A stretch of DNA of 64,000 nt from Eulemur rufifrons (taxonomy: Eukaryota; Chordata; Mammalia; Primates; Lemuridae), in NCBI RefSeq assembly GCF_041146395.1, contig NC_090989.1, positions 244,518,843-244,582,842 of the forward strand, given 5' to 3'. The position numbers and the translations under genes were made by a program. Below, one piece after another: positions 13,311-26,880 of the stretch; the stretch's first letter is position 1, and each line of letters begins with the position of its first letter. Below the pieces are notes generated by a model, which was given only the letters and a program-made list of their open reading frames with translations, was not told the DNA's origin and did not search any database.

Positions 13311-13490
13311 ACATCCGAGCATGGTGGTGCAACACTGTAGTCCTAGCTATTCAGTAGGCTGAGGCAAGAAGAGCACTTGAGTCCAGTAGTTCCAGGCTGC
13401 AGTGAGCTATGATTGCACCACTGCACTCCAGCCTGGGTGAAATAGCGAGCAAGGCCCTTTCTCTAAAAACAAACAAACAAACAAACAAAC
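13311..13490 (+). mobile_element. Alu right-monomer-type fragment with (AAAC)n tail
   Basis: Sequence from 'gcatggtggtgcaacac' to 'cactccagcctgggtgaaat' matches the right Alu monomer only. It ends in an (AAAC)n tail at 13465-13490. This is either a free right monomer or a 5'-truncated Alu, and it is clearly older than the dimers with intact CpGs. Confidence 0.85.
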
Positions 13491-13652
13491 ATCCAAAACA
13501 AAACAAAAACCAAAAGTTGACTCTCAAACAGCCAAATTCTTTGAAACTGCAAGTTGATTTGGCTGAGTGCCTTTCAGGATTTTAAGTAACCAAGGGGAAG
13601 AGGAAGGCAGAAAAGATTGTTTGAAAAGATACTAAAAATATTCATTTAAAGA

Positions 13653-13955
13653 GTGCCAGGCATGGTGGCTCATACTTACAATCCTAGCACTTTGGGAGGC
13701 CAAGGCAGGAGGATAGCTTGAGGTCAGAAGTTCGAGACCAGCCTAAGCAAGAGTGAGACCCCATTTCTACCAAAAATACAAAAATTAGCAGGCCCTGGTG
13801 GTGCATGCCTGCAGTCCCAGCTACTTGGGAGATTGGGGCAGGAGGATTGCAGGAGCCCCAGAGTTTGAGGTTGCAGTGAGCTATGATGATGCTACTGCAC
13901 TCTAGCCAGGGTGACAGAGTGAGAACCTGCCTCAAAACAAAGAAACAAACAAAAC
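13653..13955 (+). mobile_element. Old Alu dimer (J-like)
   Basis: A complete left-plus-right dimer beginning 'gccaggcatggtggctcat' and ending in an A-rich tail of caaa units. It has a normal short linker without the extra segment seen in the younger copies here, and many CpGs have decayed. A 104-codon minus-strand frame across it is the usual antisense-Alu open frame, not a gene. Confidence 0.9.
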
Positions 13956-15584
13956 AACAGCAACAGAAAAAACTATAAATATCGGTTTCTTCCCCCAAAG
14001 TGCTGTCACTTCTATATCAAACAGAAGAAGCTTCTCAACCAGGAAAATTTTCTGATCCTATACCATTCTAGGGAGCAAATTGAACAAAGAATTGTGGCCT
14101 CCCCAAAGGGCTGCAAGACAGAAATGATATGATTACTCTTTTAAAAAGAATAATGGCTGATAAGGTCCTAAGTAAACAGCAATGTGGTATTAATATCAGT
14201 GCTCAGTAGTGCAGTTGGCCAGCTGGGATTTCTGGTTCTGTCTTCCCTTCAGTGAAGGGATTTTAGAGCAAGTGGGTCAATGCTATGATACTTTAAGAAA
14301 CTCTATTTGAGATTCCATTTAAAGATCTAAACCCAGACAACCCCATCAAGATTTCTCAAATTTTTAGACTATTCCCTGGATGTATATTCTTAAGTGTAAT
14401 GGATGGTTAGAAAAGGAGAAGAATCAAAGATGATGATGACGATAACTTTTTTTTTATGATGAAGCCTTGGCAGAAAGTAGCAAAAATAAAGCAAATACAC
14501 CAGATTCTGAAAAATAAGTTCAGTGTCTGTTAATACAGAGTCAACTAAGAAGTATGAAAAGGGAGTTGATTAGACTAAGGACTAAATACATTACTATGGG
14601 AAAACTTAGGCTATGTAAAATCTTATGTAGTGAGAAAGAGTTAGAGAATTACACTAGACACACAGGGTTTCTCCCTCCAGTCTTAGGCTGGAAAAATTAA
14701 GTAAGGTTTGCATTAGTATTTTTGTGTCTAAAGCTTCAAATCTTTTGTGCATATATGGTGGGTCCAGTAACATAAGCCAGATTTTCCTCTATATTAAGTA
14801 ATTACCTGATCTAGTTGGCTCTGATTGGAAAGAAACCTTAATTTTCTTCTATTAGATTCTAAGATGCAATTGCATAATTCCTAGAGACACAATAGGAGAG
14901 GGAGTGAAGATTTCCATCAACTAAAATGTGTGCTTTTCATGAATGTGCATGAAACCATCGGAGAGTTCTGGAGGTAAAAGTAGGAAGAGGAAGTGGATCT
15001 ATTCAGGGTTATCTTATAGTACTCAATGAACTTTTCTTGCCATTTTCCTCATAGCTTGATAGAAGTGGAGTAATGATGAAGTCCTCTGTGGTCATTCTTT
15101 GCAGTCCCCTAGATAAATAAAGCTAATGAAGTAGAAAAATGATATTGATAAAACAAGCCCGTGTTTTATAATGTGCCCCATCAGCTGGAAACTGTTCAGT
15201 GTTTGTGTTTAATCTGATCTGACCTCAATCATCTTTTTTTGGCTTTCAAATACTAAATGGGTGACTTGTTATTTAGCCTCAATAAGCTTAAAAATAATCC
15301 CACTTCAATACAGTGTACAAAGGAAAAACCAACAATATGTACTTTTTTTCACTTAGGAGATAATAGGATATTAGGATTTTTCAAGACAATGCTAAACAAG
15401 TCTTAGAAATAGCTGTTTAATATTACAGCTTCATTATTGTAAATCTTTTCACTCCTACTTCTTTAGGTATAGCACTAAACTAAAAATGAACTTTTGCAAA
15501 ATTATGTACAGTAGTTTATTAAAATTAAAAGTGAATTCCAACTACATGATAATTATAATTTAAGTGGAAATTTCTTGACATCAG
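13956..15584. other. No gene or assignable repeat
   Basis: AT-rich single-copy-looking DNA with no frame or element I can support. Confidence 0.45.
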
Positions 15585-15675
15585 AAACTTTATCTCTCTT
15601 GTTTTTCATTGTAACTGCAAGAACCTAGAAGAGTGTTTAATACTTGGTAGGTACTCAAAAATTCCAAATAGATTT
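15585..15675 (+). mobile_element. L2 LINE 3' tail relic
   Basis: 'gcaagaacctagaagagtg' followed by 'ttggtaggtactcaaaaat' corresponds to the conserved 3' end of L2 (cctagcacagtgcc...aggtgctcaata form). It is a short relic. Confidence 0.6.
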
Positions 15676-16904
15676 CAAGAGTATAGATACTTTAATGCAC
15701 TTCTCAATTACTAATTTTGCCACTATCTGTTCACTGTTCTCTAAGAGGATGCTTTATTTTACTACTTTAAATTTTATTTTAAGGTCCTCTGTTATTTTAC
15801 AAACACTATAAGTAACTTTTATTCACACACTCCAAATTATGAGAAAGGGAACTAGGATATGGTAAATCATTTTCAAGAGGACTTCAACATACTTGCCCTT
15901 AACATTCAATAAAGAAGTTATGGACCAAATCGCAAAAATGCCTGAGAGTTATCTTCTAACTCAGCCAGAGAACTGCAAAGTCATATTAGTTAAACCATAT
16001 CAGTTGAATCTATCTAGTGATATGCCAAATAGGCCTTGAAAAATTGTTGTGTGAAGTTAATGGATTTGTATAGGAAGTACTGTGTAGGAATCTCTGAAAA
16101 AAACTATAATATCCATCCAGAGAATTTCACTAAATATCTAACTATATGGTTGGTTAAAAAAAAAAAAGCAACACAAAAATATACTACCTCCAACGATTTT
16201 CAAAGGGATAACCACCACAGCAATGTACTTTTGTTATAATTCACTCAAAGTTTTTAAAGTTTCCTTAACCTGCTGACTATTGGCAATAATTCAGTTTTAT
16301 TCTTATACATATTAATGGGGAGAGATAATAATATTTCATGTCAAATAAGAATGAGTAAAAACATCTGAATGCATAAACTAACAAGTGATAATTTTTATCA
16401 GGAACGTTTCTACTTCTTATCTTTTAGGTAAAAATCATACTTCTTTTGTTGTTGTTATTATATTTTAGAATTGACTTTTGAGATAAAGCTAATAAAATTC
16501 ATTTAAAACAATATTAAGTATTCTTCAGACACATTTTTGTTAAAGCTTGACTCTAATATAGAGCTTGGCTAATCCAAGATATCAGGGTTGATATAAAGTT
16601 CTCCAATTAGTTCTATTATGACACTTTATAATTGCTACTGCCTTTGTTTAGGGCATTTTCCCTAACATATTATTGTAGTAAGATATAAGACAAAAACTCA
16701 ACAAGCCCAAATAACAAACAATTAAAGTACAAACATCTTGAACCATGGGAGTTATTATTGGCAGGTTGGAAAACATAAGGCATGCAAATGGTAGACTACA
16801 GAACATTTTCTGTGCTGTTTCATGTGTTCATATAGTTGATTTTAAATTTGTCAAATGGACTTGGACTAGAAGTGATTATTTTTGCCAACAAGTATCAGAC
16901 TGTG
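15676..16904. other. No gene recognised
   Basis: AT-rich. A 67-codon plus-strand frame at 16036-16239 contains a lysine run from an A-tract and no motif. Confidence 0.45.
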
Positions 16905-17110
16905 GTCAATAATAATAACGGCTACTATTTACTTAGCTTCCACTATGGACTCCAAAGCATGTTCTAAGATTTCCGTTTCACAGATGAAGGACATAAAGCT
17001 CAAGGTAACTGCTATTTGCTCAAGCTCTCAAAGCTACAAAGTGAATGGACCTCTAATCTAAACTGAGGTCTGTTTTATTGTATAGCTTAGTATTTTAGCC
17101 AGTGTGCATC
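16905..17110 (-). mobile_element. MIR SINE
   Basis: Reads as reverse-complement MIR: 'ggctactatttacttagc', 'tttccgtttcacagatgaa', 'aaagctcaaggtaactgc', 'aagctacaaagtgaatgg'. This includes the conserved core. Confidence 0.75.
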
Positions 17111-17892
17111 AAATAGGTGTGGAAGACTAATGTGAGAGTACTGAGAAAGAAAACTATTTGCATCCCCACTGGAAAATCAGTCATAATGACAAAATAAGTA
17201 AAAAGTTACGGAAAAAATGATCAAATCCCTTCCCTCAAATTCCATTTCTCTCTAATATAAATTAGATCTATGAGAAAGTCCCAATGTTATAGCAATGAAG
17301 ATTTAAATGATTTATTATTAATATATAATCAGCAAATTTAGTATGTGGTATTTCTCAAGAATATTTTGATGTTAGTTATTAACTATGCCTGTTCTAATAA
17401 CCTGCTGCTTGACAAAGTCCAGAGGAGATATTTGCAAAATCTCCAAGACCTAAGCAGAAGTTGAGTATTGTGAGCTAGAAAGGCAGGAGGATTTATGTGA
17501 ATTACAATGAAGAAATGGAAAATTCTGAAAATGGAATGGCTGCATTAATAGAATGAATGCTAGTATAATATACATATATTTCCCCTATTTTATGTAGGCT
17601 TATTTAGACTTGAACTATGTAATTTAAAGCAACATTTATAAATTGTTCATACCTCAGAGGGGCAGGGCCTACACAAAATAAAATTTTAAAATACACATGG
17701 TGGTAGCTTAAAAAGATAAATTAATGAATACATACACACATATATTTACAACAACTTTGCATTATTTTCTGAAAATATGTTCTACTTGTTTGAAATTATT
17801 GTTAGTTTGTTTTATGGCTTAACATATTTTTAAAGGAGGTTTATGGCCAATTGAAAAGAGAAAATCATTTTCTGTTCCAGGGTTTATTGTCT

Positions 17893-17957
17893 GATATATA
17901 TATGTATATGATATATGTATGCACACATATATATGTATATCTATATCTATATATCTA
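17893..17957. repeat. AT/GT-rich microsatellite
   Basis: Alternating ta/tg/ca units, including 'atatatatgtatatgatata', end at a tctatatcta run. Likely a slippage-prone locus. Confidence 0.85.
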
Positions 17958-17989
17958 GCTGGTTAATTTTATAAATAAAATACTAAAAA

Positions 17990-19840
17990 ATTCTACTTTC
18001 TTTTTTTATCTGCTGAAATATGAGTTAAAATTTCCTAATATTATTGTATATGTGTCAATTTCTCCATTGTTGTTTCTACTGGTATGTGTATGTATTTTGA
18101 CACCATTTTAGGTTATTTGGCACAAGGAGATTTCTGACATTTTATCTTCTCTAAACCTTGTAATATTTCAATAACAGGGTTAAACAGTAATGTATCAAAA
18201 TGTTGATTTCTCCACTTCCTAGGCAACACTTGTTAATGGTCATTATTTTTTATTTTAGCCACTCTAATCAGTGAATAGTGGTATATTATTGTGTTTTTAA
18301 CATGTATTTCTCTGATAAATAATAATGTTTAGCATATTTTCATGTGTTTATTGCCATGAGTATATAGTTTTACCTGGCTGTTCAAATTTTTGCCTAATTT
18401 TAAGTCAGTGGTTTTTCTTCTGTTAATTGAGTTGTGTTATTTGTAAATTCCAAACCATTTTTTTTCCTGCATTTAAAATATTGCTCCACGGTCTTCTGGC
18501 TTTTATGGTTTCAGAAGAGAAACCCATTGTCATTCAAATAAATGTAGCCCTGTATGCAATGTGACATGTTTCATTGGCTACTTAAGATTTACTCTTTGCC
18601 TGTCATTTTAAGTAATTTTAATATGATGTGTCTAGGCATTGTTCTATTTGAATTTAACCTGTTTGGAGTTCTTTTACTTCTCGAAACTGTACATTTATAA
18701 TTTCATCAAATTTGTGAAGTTTGGGGCCATTATTTTTTCAGTGTTTTCTGTACCGTTATTATTCTCCTTGTAGAACTCTGATGTTCTATATGTCAGACAT
18801 TTTGACATTATCCCATCAGTTTCTGAGGCTTACTTCATTTTGTGAATTTTTTTGCATCTCCTTCAAATTAGGTAATTTATTTTAGTCTATCTTGAAGTTC
18901 ACTGACTTCTGTTATCTCTGTTTTGCCGCTGTGCCAACAAGTGAATGGTTTGTGAATGGCATGTATTTCAAATATTTTAGTTTTTAATTCTAAAATTTCA
19001 TTTGTCTTTTTTATTTCTCTATGCTGATTTTATCTATTTTCATTTATTATGAGTATCTTCCTTTGCTTCACTGAGCATTGTTCTAATAGCTACTACTTTA
19101 TAACCATTGCCTGACAGTCCTGCAACTATTCATCATGAGTTACAATGTGTTAACCATCTTTTCTCTTGAGAATGGGATACATTTTCTTCACTCTTTTTAA
19201 ATCTAGTAAGTTTGCACTTTATTGTAGAAACTATGAATGTTAATGTTGTATAAATTCATAAATGAGTTATACAGTTCAGACATGTATTGTTGCTTTCATT
19301 TTAGTAGTCACTTCACTGTGTTAGACTCAAACTACAGCCTTCGCAAAACCTGCTGTGGTTAGTGTCTCAGTTCAGTCCTGTAAGTTTTTGCTGTGAACTA
19401 CTGCTTTTAGTTTAGCCTGTGCTGGCATGGTTCTCAGGTTAGCTAAAAATTTGAGCTGAGTCTATACAAAGAACCAGAGTTTCCCTTCTGGGACTACCGT
19501 GTCTGGAGTTACCCACTCATGTTGTGGCATCTCTGGTTGACCCAGAATGATTTGCTATGGTTCTAGAAAGATAGCAGGGTTTAATATGGAAGTTTTAGGC
19601 ACCCTCATCCACCACAACCACTGAAACTGTTGTGCCCTTCAGGGTAAAGGTTTGAATAATGGAGAAGCCACTAGTACACATTAATTCTGACACATTTAAC
19701 TCCCTTCCCCAAACTGCCTGCTTTTTTGAGTTTTTTTCTATGTTTTTATTTTATTTCGTCCAGAGTTTATAACTTTTCATTTACAAGAGGATTCGTTTAT
19801 AATGAACTAATTTCCAGATCCTATTTTTGTTTTCTTTGCC
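17990..19840 (-). mobile_element. Old L1/HAL1 relic: 3' piece plus ORF1 and 5' region
   Basis: On the minus strand, 18470-19000 follows L1/HAL1 ORF1. The conserved C-terminal part is seen as 'atgatgtgtctaggcattg', 'gtttggagttcttttact' and 'ggggccattattttttcag'. 18190-18440 resembles the L1 3' coding/UTR region, and 19000-19840 the 5' region. ORF1 encodes the RNA-binding chaperone of the retrotransposon, but here the frame is broken throughout. ORF2 reverse transcriptase is not visible between the parts, so either a HAL1 (ORF1-only) element or an internally deleted L1 is possible. Boundaries are approximate. Confidence 0.55.
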
Positions 19841-20654
19841 TATGTGTTTTTGTTTATCATTTTATTTTGAATCTTTATGAATCTCTGTATTGCAGAGGCT
19901 TTTTTGTGTGTATTTTTATCCTATTTTCCTTCTCACTCCCAATTAGTAGATTAGATACTGTCTAAACTTTATGAATAGATTCCTATTCATAATCTATGTG
20001 TACCCAAGTAAGCACTTGAATAATTAAACCAAGCAAGGACTTTTGTTCCTATTGCTCTTATTATACTTCTATAATCTTTTACTATGTAACTCCAAATTAT
20101 TTCCCTGATTCTTGCAATTTTTCAGCTATTTTGTTGCCTTATCTTTTCTCTTTTTAAATAACTGCATCTCTTTTTCTATTTTTTCCAGGTATTTTTTGCT
20201 CGAATTTCTTTGTGGAACTGGAATAGCATCTATCTTAGAGTCTATTATGATTCCTTTGACAATTCTTAATCTGATGCATATTATTTAAATGCTTGTTTGG
20301 TTATTTTGTGTTTTCTATTTTTTAAAATTTTTTGGTATCTTTGCATAGTTCCCCATTCTAGAGCCTTTTGATTTATGAGTCAATTTTGAATAAATCCAGT
20401 TTAATCTAAGTCTGCTATTTGTGCAAGAAAGTAATGCCTCTAAGAAAAAGATCATTGAGCTGGTAAAATGGGAGTAAGATAGGATAGCCAGTGCCTCCAA
20501 TTAAAATGTTTTTCTTGTACTTTATTATTTTATCCGCTGGGCTTATTTTTACAATAGACACATCATTCCTTAATTTTTATAATTCCTCATCTAAACAACT
20601 TAGAACATGTCAAGAATTAATAGAATTTTTTTAATTAGTTGTTTTGCAAATGAA
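19841..20654. other. No gene recognised
   Basis: T-rich sequence, possibly a further decayed part of the preceding L1/HAL1 copy. Confidence 0.35.
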
Positions 20655-20880
20655 ATTTATTACTTTTATGTGTCAGGCCCTAATCTAAGATCTTTATAAA
20701 TATCAATTCCTTTAATCCTTACCACAGCTCTTAGTTATTTTTAATTTTTGTAATTATAGATGAAGATACTTACAAAGAAGTTAAGTATCTTGCCCCAGAT
20801 CACAACTGAGGAGGTGGTAGAATTAAGACTTACACCCAGACATTCTAGCTCTAATGTCAATGTTTTTAAACATCACCACA
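20655..20880 (-). mobile_element. MIR SINE
   Basis: Nearly full-length MIR on the minus strand: 'gtgtcaggccctaatctaag', 'tcctttaatccttaccacag', 'agatgaagatacttacaaag', 'taagtatcttgccccagatc'. The core is well preserved. Confidence 0.85.
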
Positions 20881-20990
20881 TCATCTCTAAGAGTAATTTG
20901 TTATAAATGATGGACTTGACCTCACTAGTCTGCTTCTCAAGACATAACTGTCAACTTTTGCCTTGCAACATATTTAAAGAGTTGCCTTTA

Positions 20991-21010
20991 GTTGTTGTTG
21001 TTGTTGTTGT
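20991..21010. repeat. (GTT)n microsatellite
   Basis: About seven gtt/ttg units. Confidence 0.9.
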
Positions 21011-21209
21011 TTTTAAGTACCAAGCCAGGCTGGCCTGTTGGATGATAATATTTCTTTGCTTTCTACTAAATGTTTCCAGCTAATTGGAACCATCCTTTCT
21101 AAGTAACCTTACAGAAGCTTCTTGAATGGTCTAGTCTCATTCTTTTTTCCTTTGGCAAAAATATTTGATGTTGTCTGAATATCCTTATGCTCTCGTGCCT
21201 TCGTCAGAT

Positions 21210-21545
21210 GCTTTGTAGTTGAGCAGGGTCATTGAACTAGTTCTGGCCAGTGAATTGTGAGTTAAAATGATGTATACCTCTTCTAGGTAGAGGCTAAAAA
21301 CATTCCATTGCAATGCTCCAGCTCTGTCTCCTACTATGCAGATATTCTGGTGTCCACATTGGCATTGATAGATTCAAAAGACAGCAGCAAGTAGGCTGCT
21401 GAGTCACTGGGCAGAGGAATACTACCCTGGAGAGTTCAAGAAATTGCATTGGGCTTAGAGTGGGTGAGAAATAAAATTTTGTTGTAAGGCTTTCAGCATA
21501 TCCTAACCCATCCTGAATAGGCATTAATATACCTACTGTTATTAG
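21210..21545 (+). mobile_element. Possible old LTR relic
   Basis: Segments such as 'ttctggccagtgaattgtga' and 'gggtgagaaataaaatttt' resemble the U3/R part of mammalian LTRs with an AATAAA signal near the end. The family is not assigned. A 76-codon minus-strand frame over it is incidental. Confidence 0.35.
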
Positions 21546-21664
21546 GTCTTAGAAATTGCTTCCTGCACAGGTACTAGAGCTAAAGGAAGGCAGAAACTAT
21601 GAGTGGCAAATATGTTTGAAATATTTATTTCAATAATTGAGGTCTTCAAAGCAAATTTATCTTG

Positions 21665-21710
21665 AAAAAAAAAAATATATATATATATGAGAATGTGTGT
21701 GTGTGTATAC
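21665..21710. repeat. A-tract, (TA)n and (GT)n compound microsatellite
   Basis: An A-run passes into (at)n and then (gt)n, directly upstream of the Alu target duplication. Confidence 0.9.
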
Positions 21711-21719
21711 TTCTTCTAA

Positions 21720-22076
<357 letters not shown>

Positions 22077-22092
22077 AGATTCTCAGTTACCA
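22077..22092 (+). repeat. Right target-site duplication of the 21.75-kb Alu
   Basis: Exact copy of 21733-21748. Confidence 0.95.
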
Positions 22093-24289
22093 AGGGTACT
22101 GAGAGAGCTAGATTTTATGATTATATTTCTGGTTAATGGAAGAACAATGAGAAACATCACTTCAATAGTTGATGTTAGAAAGCTTTTGCAAATACATGTA
22201 TTGTCTTATTTAATTATAAAATATATAATGATTTTATACTTGATCACTTATAATCTGAAATAGCTTGAGTTCATGACTTAATGAATTAGTTCAATCAAAA
22301 TAATTGAAACCGTAATTTATACCAAGCATTGTTGATTAGTGCTAGACTTGTAAAACTGAATATAAGTCACAGAACTTGACACTATACCATACAATGATAA
22401 TTTTTTACAAAGCAACAACATGTTAAGCACCATAACAAAAGCATAAACAAAGTGTAGTGAAATAGCAGAGGAGAGGACAAATTTCATTAGTGGTAAGTGG
22501 CTCAGTAATTGAGTTAATATTTGAATATTTTTATACTTTTTAAAATGCTGATTTGAGTTTACATTGTTTTTGTTCATCTCTATGAAAAGTAGACCTTTTT
22601 TAGATGTTTTGAAGATAAATTATACATGTTCAAGAATTTGTTTTATGGTACTATTTTTAAGAGAGAAGGACTGTGAATAGAAATAAGTGAATAGAATTTA
22701 TAATGCAAATGCTATTATTTGGCATTTATGATTCTTTTAGTTGTTTTAATTTTTTTTCCCCAGTGTAGACCATGCTTTGCTTTTCTCTAAAATGTGGAAA
22801 TTTACAAAGAAATTATGAGGCATGTGGCATACTTTTAAAAAGCTAGGAGAGAAATAAAATACTTATGTTAACCTTTTATCTGAGTAAAGTCAGAACAAGA
22901 GAAATTTGGTGAATTGTTCAAATTAACCCAAGTGATTTATATCCCCATCATCACTCTGGTAGGAGAAAATAAAAATATACTAGCTGTAGGTACAGGACAT
23001 AAACCTGGTCAAAACAAAGCAAGCTCCTGAACCTTAAAGGACTGTGAATAGCAAGTGATAATGTAAACATATTCTAATATAACTAACAGATGAGAACCAT
23101 GTTTTTCTCTGTTTGGCCCATTCAAAACTCACAGGCTGCCTACATTCACCAAATTTGCTTGGAATACAAAAACATTTACATACTGTGAGTCTAATGTAAA
23201 TCGTTATAGCATTTCAGATGGTGATTCTGAAACTATGTATTTGATGACTTTCCTCTTTTTGTTTTCCTCTTCCCCAAAACTATCCAGTCAAGTTGTTGCT
23301 GATGCAAAAGTCTGGGCACCTTCTAATGTAATAAAAAATGTAACACAAAGCCCGCAAAGCCAATAAATACCCTCTTTGTCTCTGATGCACGTCAGGAAAT
23401 TGAAGTAAACAGATTTAAAACTCTAACATTACAGACGATAAGATTAAAAAGCCATTAGTAGTCATAAGCCCATTAGAACTCTGGGCACCAAAAGACTGTT
23501 ACGGAGAAATTTCTTGACCAGATAGAAAACATATTGATATCATCCTTCTTTCATTATTCAATAAAAGGTTTTATTTAGGGCCTTGCTTTTAGTATGCTAT
23601 TGGATTCTGTAATGTGTGCTTTTAAACAGAAAAACTTTCATAAGTGTCCTTACCTTTTTAAAAGACACAAAAATAAAACAACAACAAAGGTGGGCACTTG
23701 CTTTGTTGACATCATAACTGAGGCAATGTCATTCAATGGTCTGGATGGAGACAAAAGCTTGGCTATGTTCAGTCTTCCATCAGCTTTCCTAGTCTATTTC
23801 CTTGCTGCTCTGACACTTGCACATATTCTTTATAAACAGTGAACCGTGGTAGCTGGAGCAATAAATATCTTTTCTAGCCTCCTGAAAATAGAACTGTATT
23901 GCAGCAGACAAGGAAGAAAGGTTTCTATTCTGATTGTTTCCCCTCAGTGTTTTCATTCAAAAATGGTTCCAAGGAGAAATGTAATAAGCCTAAGCCTATC
24001 TTTTAAATATAGGACCAGAATGGGCACTGATGGAGAGAAGGAGCATGGGATACAGAAGGGGAAGATCTGCTGGTGTGTAGCTCTGATCAGCTAAAGCACT
24101 GCTAATGAGATAATGAATACAACTCAGTATTTTGAGATAAGAGTTCATTTTCAATTGTGAAGGGTGCCTTTTGACACACTCATTAAAATTTCAAATCCTT
24201 CTCTGAAACAGGTTTTCATGTATTTTACCATATTAAATGAAATAAAACCTGTATAAATGAATGCTTATATGTAGCACAGTGTACTAGTT
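22093..24289. other. No gene recognised; repeat-poor stretch
   Basis: No recognisable transposon. Several moderately complex blocks occur (for instance 23280-23520), with short frames at 23594-24094 lacking motifs. This may be ordinary single-copy intergenic or intronic DNA. Confidence 0.4.
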
Positions 24290-24440
24290 TGCCATCTCCA
24301 TCCCCATATTCCTGAAGAAAATCGACTGGAATGTAATTAACACTACAGGGGAATTGTGCCATGAAATGACTTTAATTATCGCACTTGGCACAATTTGACT
24401 TCATTTTATTAATATTTTAATTACATCACTGCTTTTTTCA
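24290..24440. promoter_or_regulatory. Possible conserved noncoding block
   Basis: Non-repetitive sequence with several homeodomain-type cores (attaat, taatta-like) around 'gactttaattatcgcactt' and a complex, non-low-complexity texture. This is an impression only; conservation cannot be tested here. Confidence 0.15.
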
Positions 24441-25609
24441 CTTCTTTCTCACCATTTTACTTTATTAAGACCTCACTTTACTACATTTATAGGTATTTCT
24501 ATCATTTTAAAAAAAATTACTTACAAGCATTGCCTTATTAAATGCAGAAGATAGAGGATCTTAAAAATTACTGAAGTAAACTTGCAATGGGAAAAGTTTT
24601 GGATTCCATCACATTAATAATTCACTGGTTGGAATTTGAAATTCTATCTTTGAACAACCTAAGTCAAACTTATTATTACTAAATTAATCCATACTAGAGC
24701 TCAACCAAAATATTTCTTTGGTCAGCATCTGTCTACATACAAAATAGTACGTAGGTAACAAAATAGGATGAAAAAACTCATAATGTTATTTAAGAAATTT
24801 GACTGCCTCATGACAAATAGCTAGTTGTAATTGCATTGTTTGTTTAGCAGGCTGACTAGTAGTTGGATGAAATTAGTAAATACTATTTTATGTAAGTGTT
24901 AATATTATTAAGTATGCATCCTAAAAATCTAAGAATTTGAGTCCCTTAAAATTTTTACAAAGAAAAAAATGTATTACCTACCACCTCATAATCACGGTAG
25001 TGTCCTAGAGATCATCTGAAATCAAAGTACTTTCTTGTGTGTCTTTCAAATCGAGAATGGTCAAGGGTGGTGTTCTAGTTTTCAATAAGCCCCTAATGAG
25101 CTAGCTAGGTCCTCTGTACCTATTCCTGGCTTAACTTGCCCAGAAACTGTGGACCCATCACTTGTTTGTGGAGGGGCCTGAGCCTCTTCAATCTATCATA
25201 CTATACAGCCAATCCATTACAAATGTGCTAACCACACAGAGGGTGTTAATTGGAGCTTGGCACCCCCTGGAGTATAACAAATTAATTCTCCACCAGTTAG
25301 AAATAAACAGAACTCAAAAAGACTTTTATTAGCTACTATGAATTTGGGACTTTTTAACCCTTTTCGGACTATCCCATTTATTTACTTGCTTACCGCCAGT
25401 TTGATTAAAATTAAATTACAATATATACCTCTATATATTTTGTCCACACAAAATATATTAGAGTCAAATTACAGTTAACATTCAGGTTGTCTCATATGCT
25501 CCATCTATGGCATGATATGGTTTATTTCCTTATTAATTGAAGAATCACTCCATATGTGTTTTCTGTCTTTAACCATACTGTAAGATAATATAATTGGAAG
25601 ACAATATTA
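24441..25609. other. No gene or assignable repeat
   Basis: Single-copy-looking AT-rich DNA. Nothing supported. Confidence 0.45.
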
Positions 25610-25815
25610 CATAATTGTTAAGAAGTCCTCCTAAAAGCATGCGGGTCTGGACTCAAATTTTCCAAGTCTGAAATTTATTCTATTACTTATTCTATATGTG
25701 ACCTTGAGAAACTTTGATTCACTTTGTCCTCATATGTAAAATAAGGATCCAATATAACTCAGGGTTGCTGTGAAGATTAGATGTAAATGGGACATATACT
25801 GCTGAATATAAAATC
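25610..25815 (+). mobile_element. MIR SINE
   Basis: Plus-strand MIR: 'gcgggtctggactcaaatt', 'tatgtgaccttgagaaactt', 'ctcatatgtaaaataaggat', 'agggttgctgtgaagattag'. Confidence 0.85.
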
Positions 25816-25959
25816 GCTGCATATGGATCATAACAATTCATGTATATAAATCATTGGCTTATATTCAAAAAATTATCACACTGTCAGGTCTTGAACCAAT
25901 ATTGAATTACAAAATTATTTATTTTTATACACCCTTTCAACATTTGGCTATACTATGAC

Positions 25960-26485
25960 TTCTTTTTGATCAGGTTAACTCAGTTATCAGAGTGACCCTT
26001 GTAACTGTGCCTGGTCATGTCACTTCTATGTAAAATATTCTCTCCAGTGGCTTTTCATTGCAGTCAAAGACACAGACCCAGAGTCTTTTAATGGCCTCCG
26101 AGGCCTTACATTCTCTACCACTCTCTCCACCACTCATTCTGCTCCTGGCACACTGGCTTGCTCTCTGATCCTCCAACATTCCAAAGTAAATAAGCTCCTT
26201 CCTCAAGAATTTTAATTTTTGTGCCCCAGGTTTCTGCATGAGTCATCTCTATGCTTCCTTAAGGTTTCTAGTCAAATTTCACCTTATCAGAGGACATTGC
26301 TGGCCCCCTTATATAAAAGAAAAACAAAATCCTCCATTCGGATTTCTCATCTTTTAACCCTTTTTTGTTAGCCTGCATCAGAATATAAGTTCCATGAGAA
26401 CAAGTAATTTGTTTTTCCTCCACTGCCTACAAGTTCCAAACACGTAATAGGGACTTAAATCATTAAAAATAAGGTTTGAATGACA
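25960..26485 (+). mobile_element. L2-class LINE 3' region
   Basis: A long ordered match to the L2 3' region: 'cagtggcttttcattgcagt', 'ggcctccgaggccttacatt', 'ccaccactcattctgctcct', then 'ataagttccatgagaacaag' and the terminal 'gtaatagggacttaaat'. A 74-codon minus-strand frame here is a shadow. Confidence 0.7.
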
Positions 26486-26489
26486 ATTA

Positions 26490-26880
26490 CAAAATCTAAA
26501 GTGTCAATGGCTTAAACAAAATAGAAATTTGTTAAACTCTCCTGTAGATGTGCCCTGCATGTATTCTAGGGCTGGTATGAGGCTCTCACTGCCAGGCCTG
26601 TAGGTTTCTTGGTTGCAAATCCTTAAGCTGCAAGGTATATATATGTGTCAGCTCCAGCTCTCAGGCCACCCTGTCTGTATTGTAGACAACATAGCCGAGG
26701 AAAGAGAGGAAGCCACTCCCACATCCTTATTTAAAGGCACTCTGCAAAAGTTACACACACCACTTCCAGTACATCACATTGGCCATTAAGTAAACACATA
26801 ACAGAACTAAACTGCAAGGGAGGTTGCAAAGTAGAATATTCTGAAGAGACAGATATATGACTAAAATTTTCATTTCTATT
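26490..26880. mobile_element. Old interspersed repeat, family not assigned
   Basis: The order 'aatggcttaaacaaaataga', 'tctagggctggtatgaggct', 'ttatttaaaggcactctgc', 'catcacattggccattaag' and 'ctgcaagggaggttgcaaag' recurs in mammalian genomes as an ancient interspersed repeat. I cannot name the family with confidence. Confidence 0.45.

Noticed and set aside
13684..13998. 104-codon minus-strand frame across an Alu
   Set aside because: Its SPWLECS and LGWSRTSDLKLSSCLGLPKC content is the classic antisense-Alu translation.
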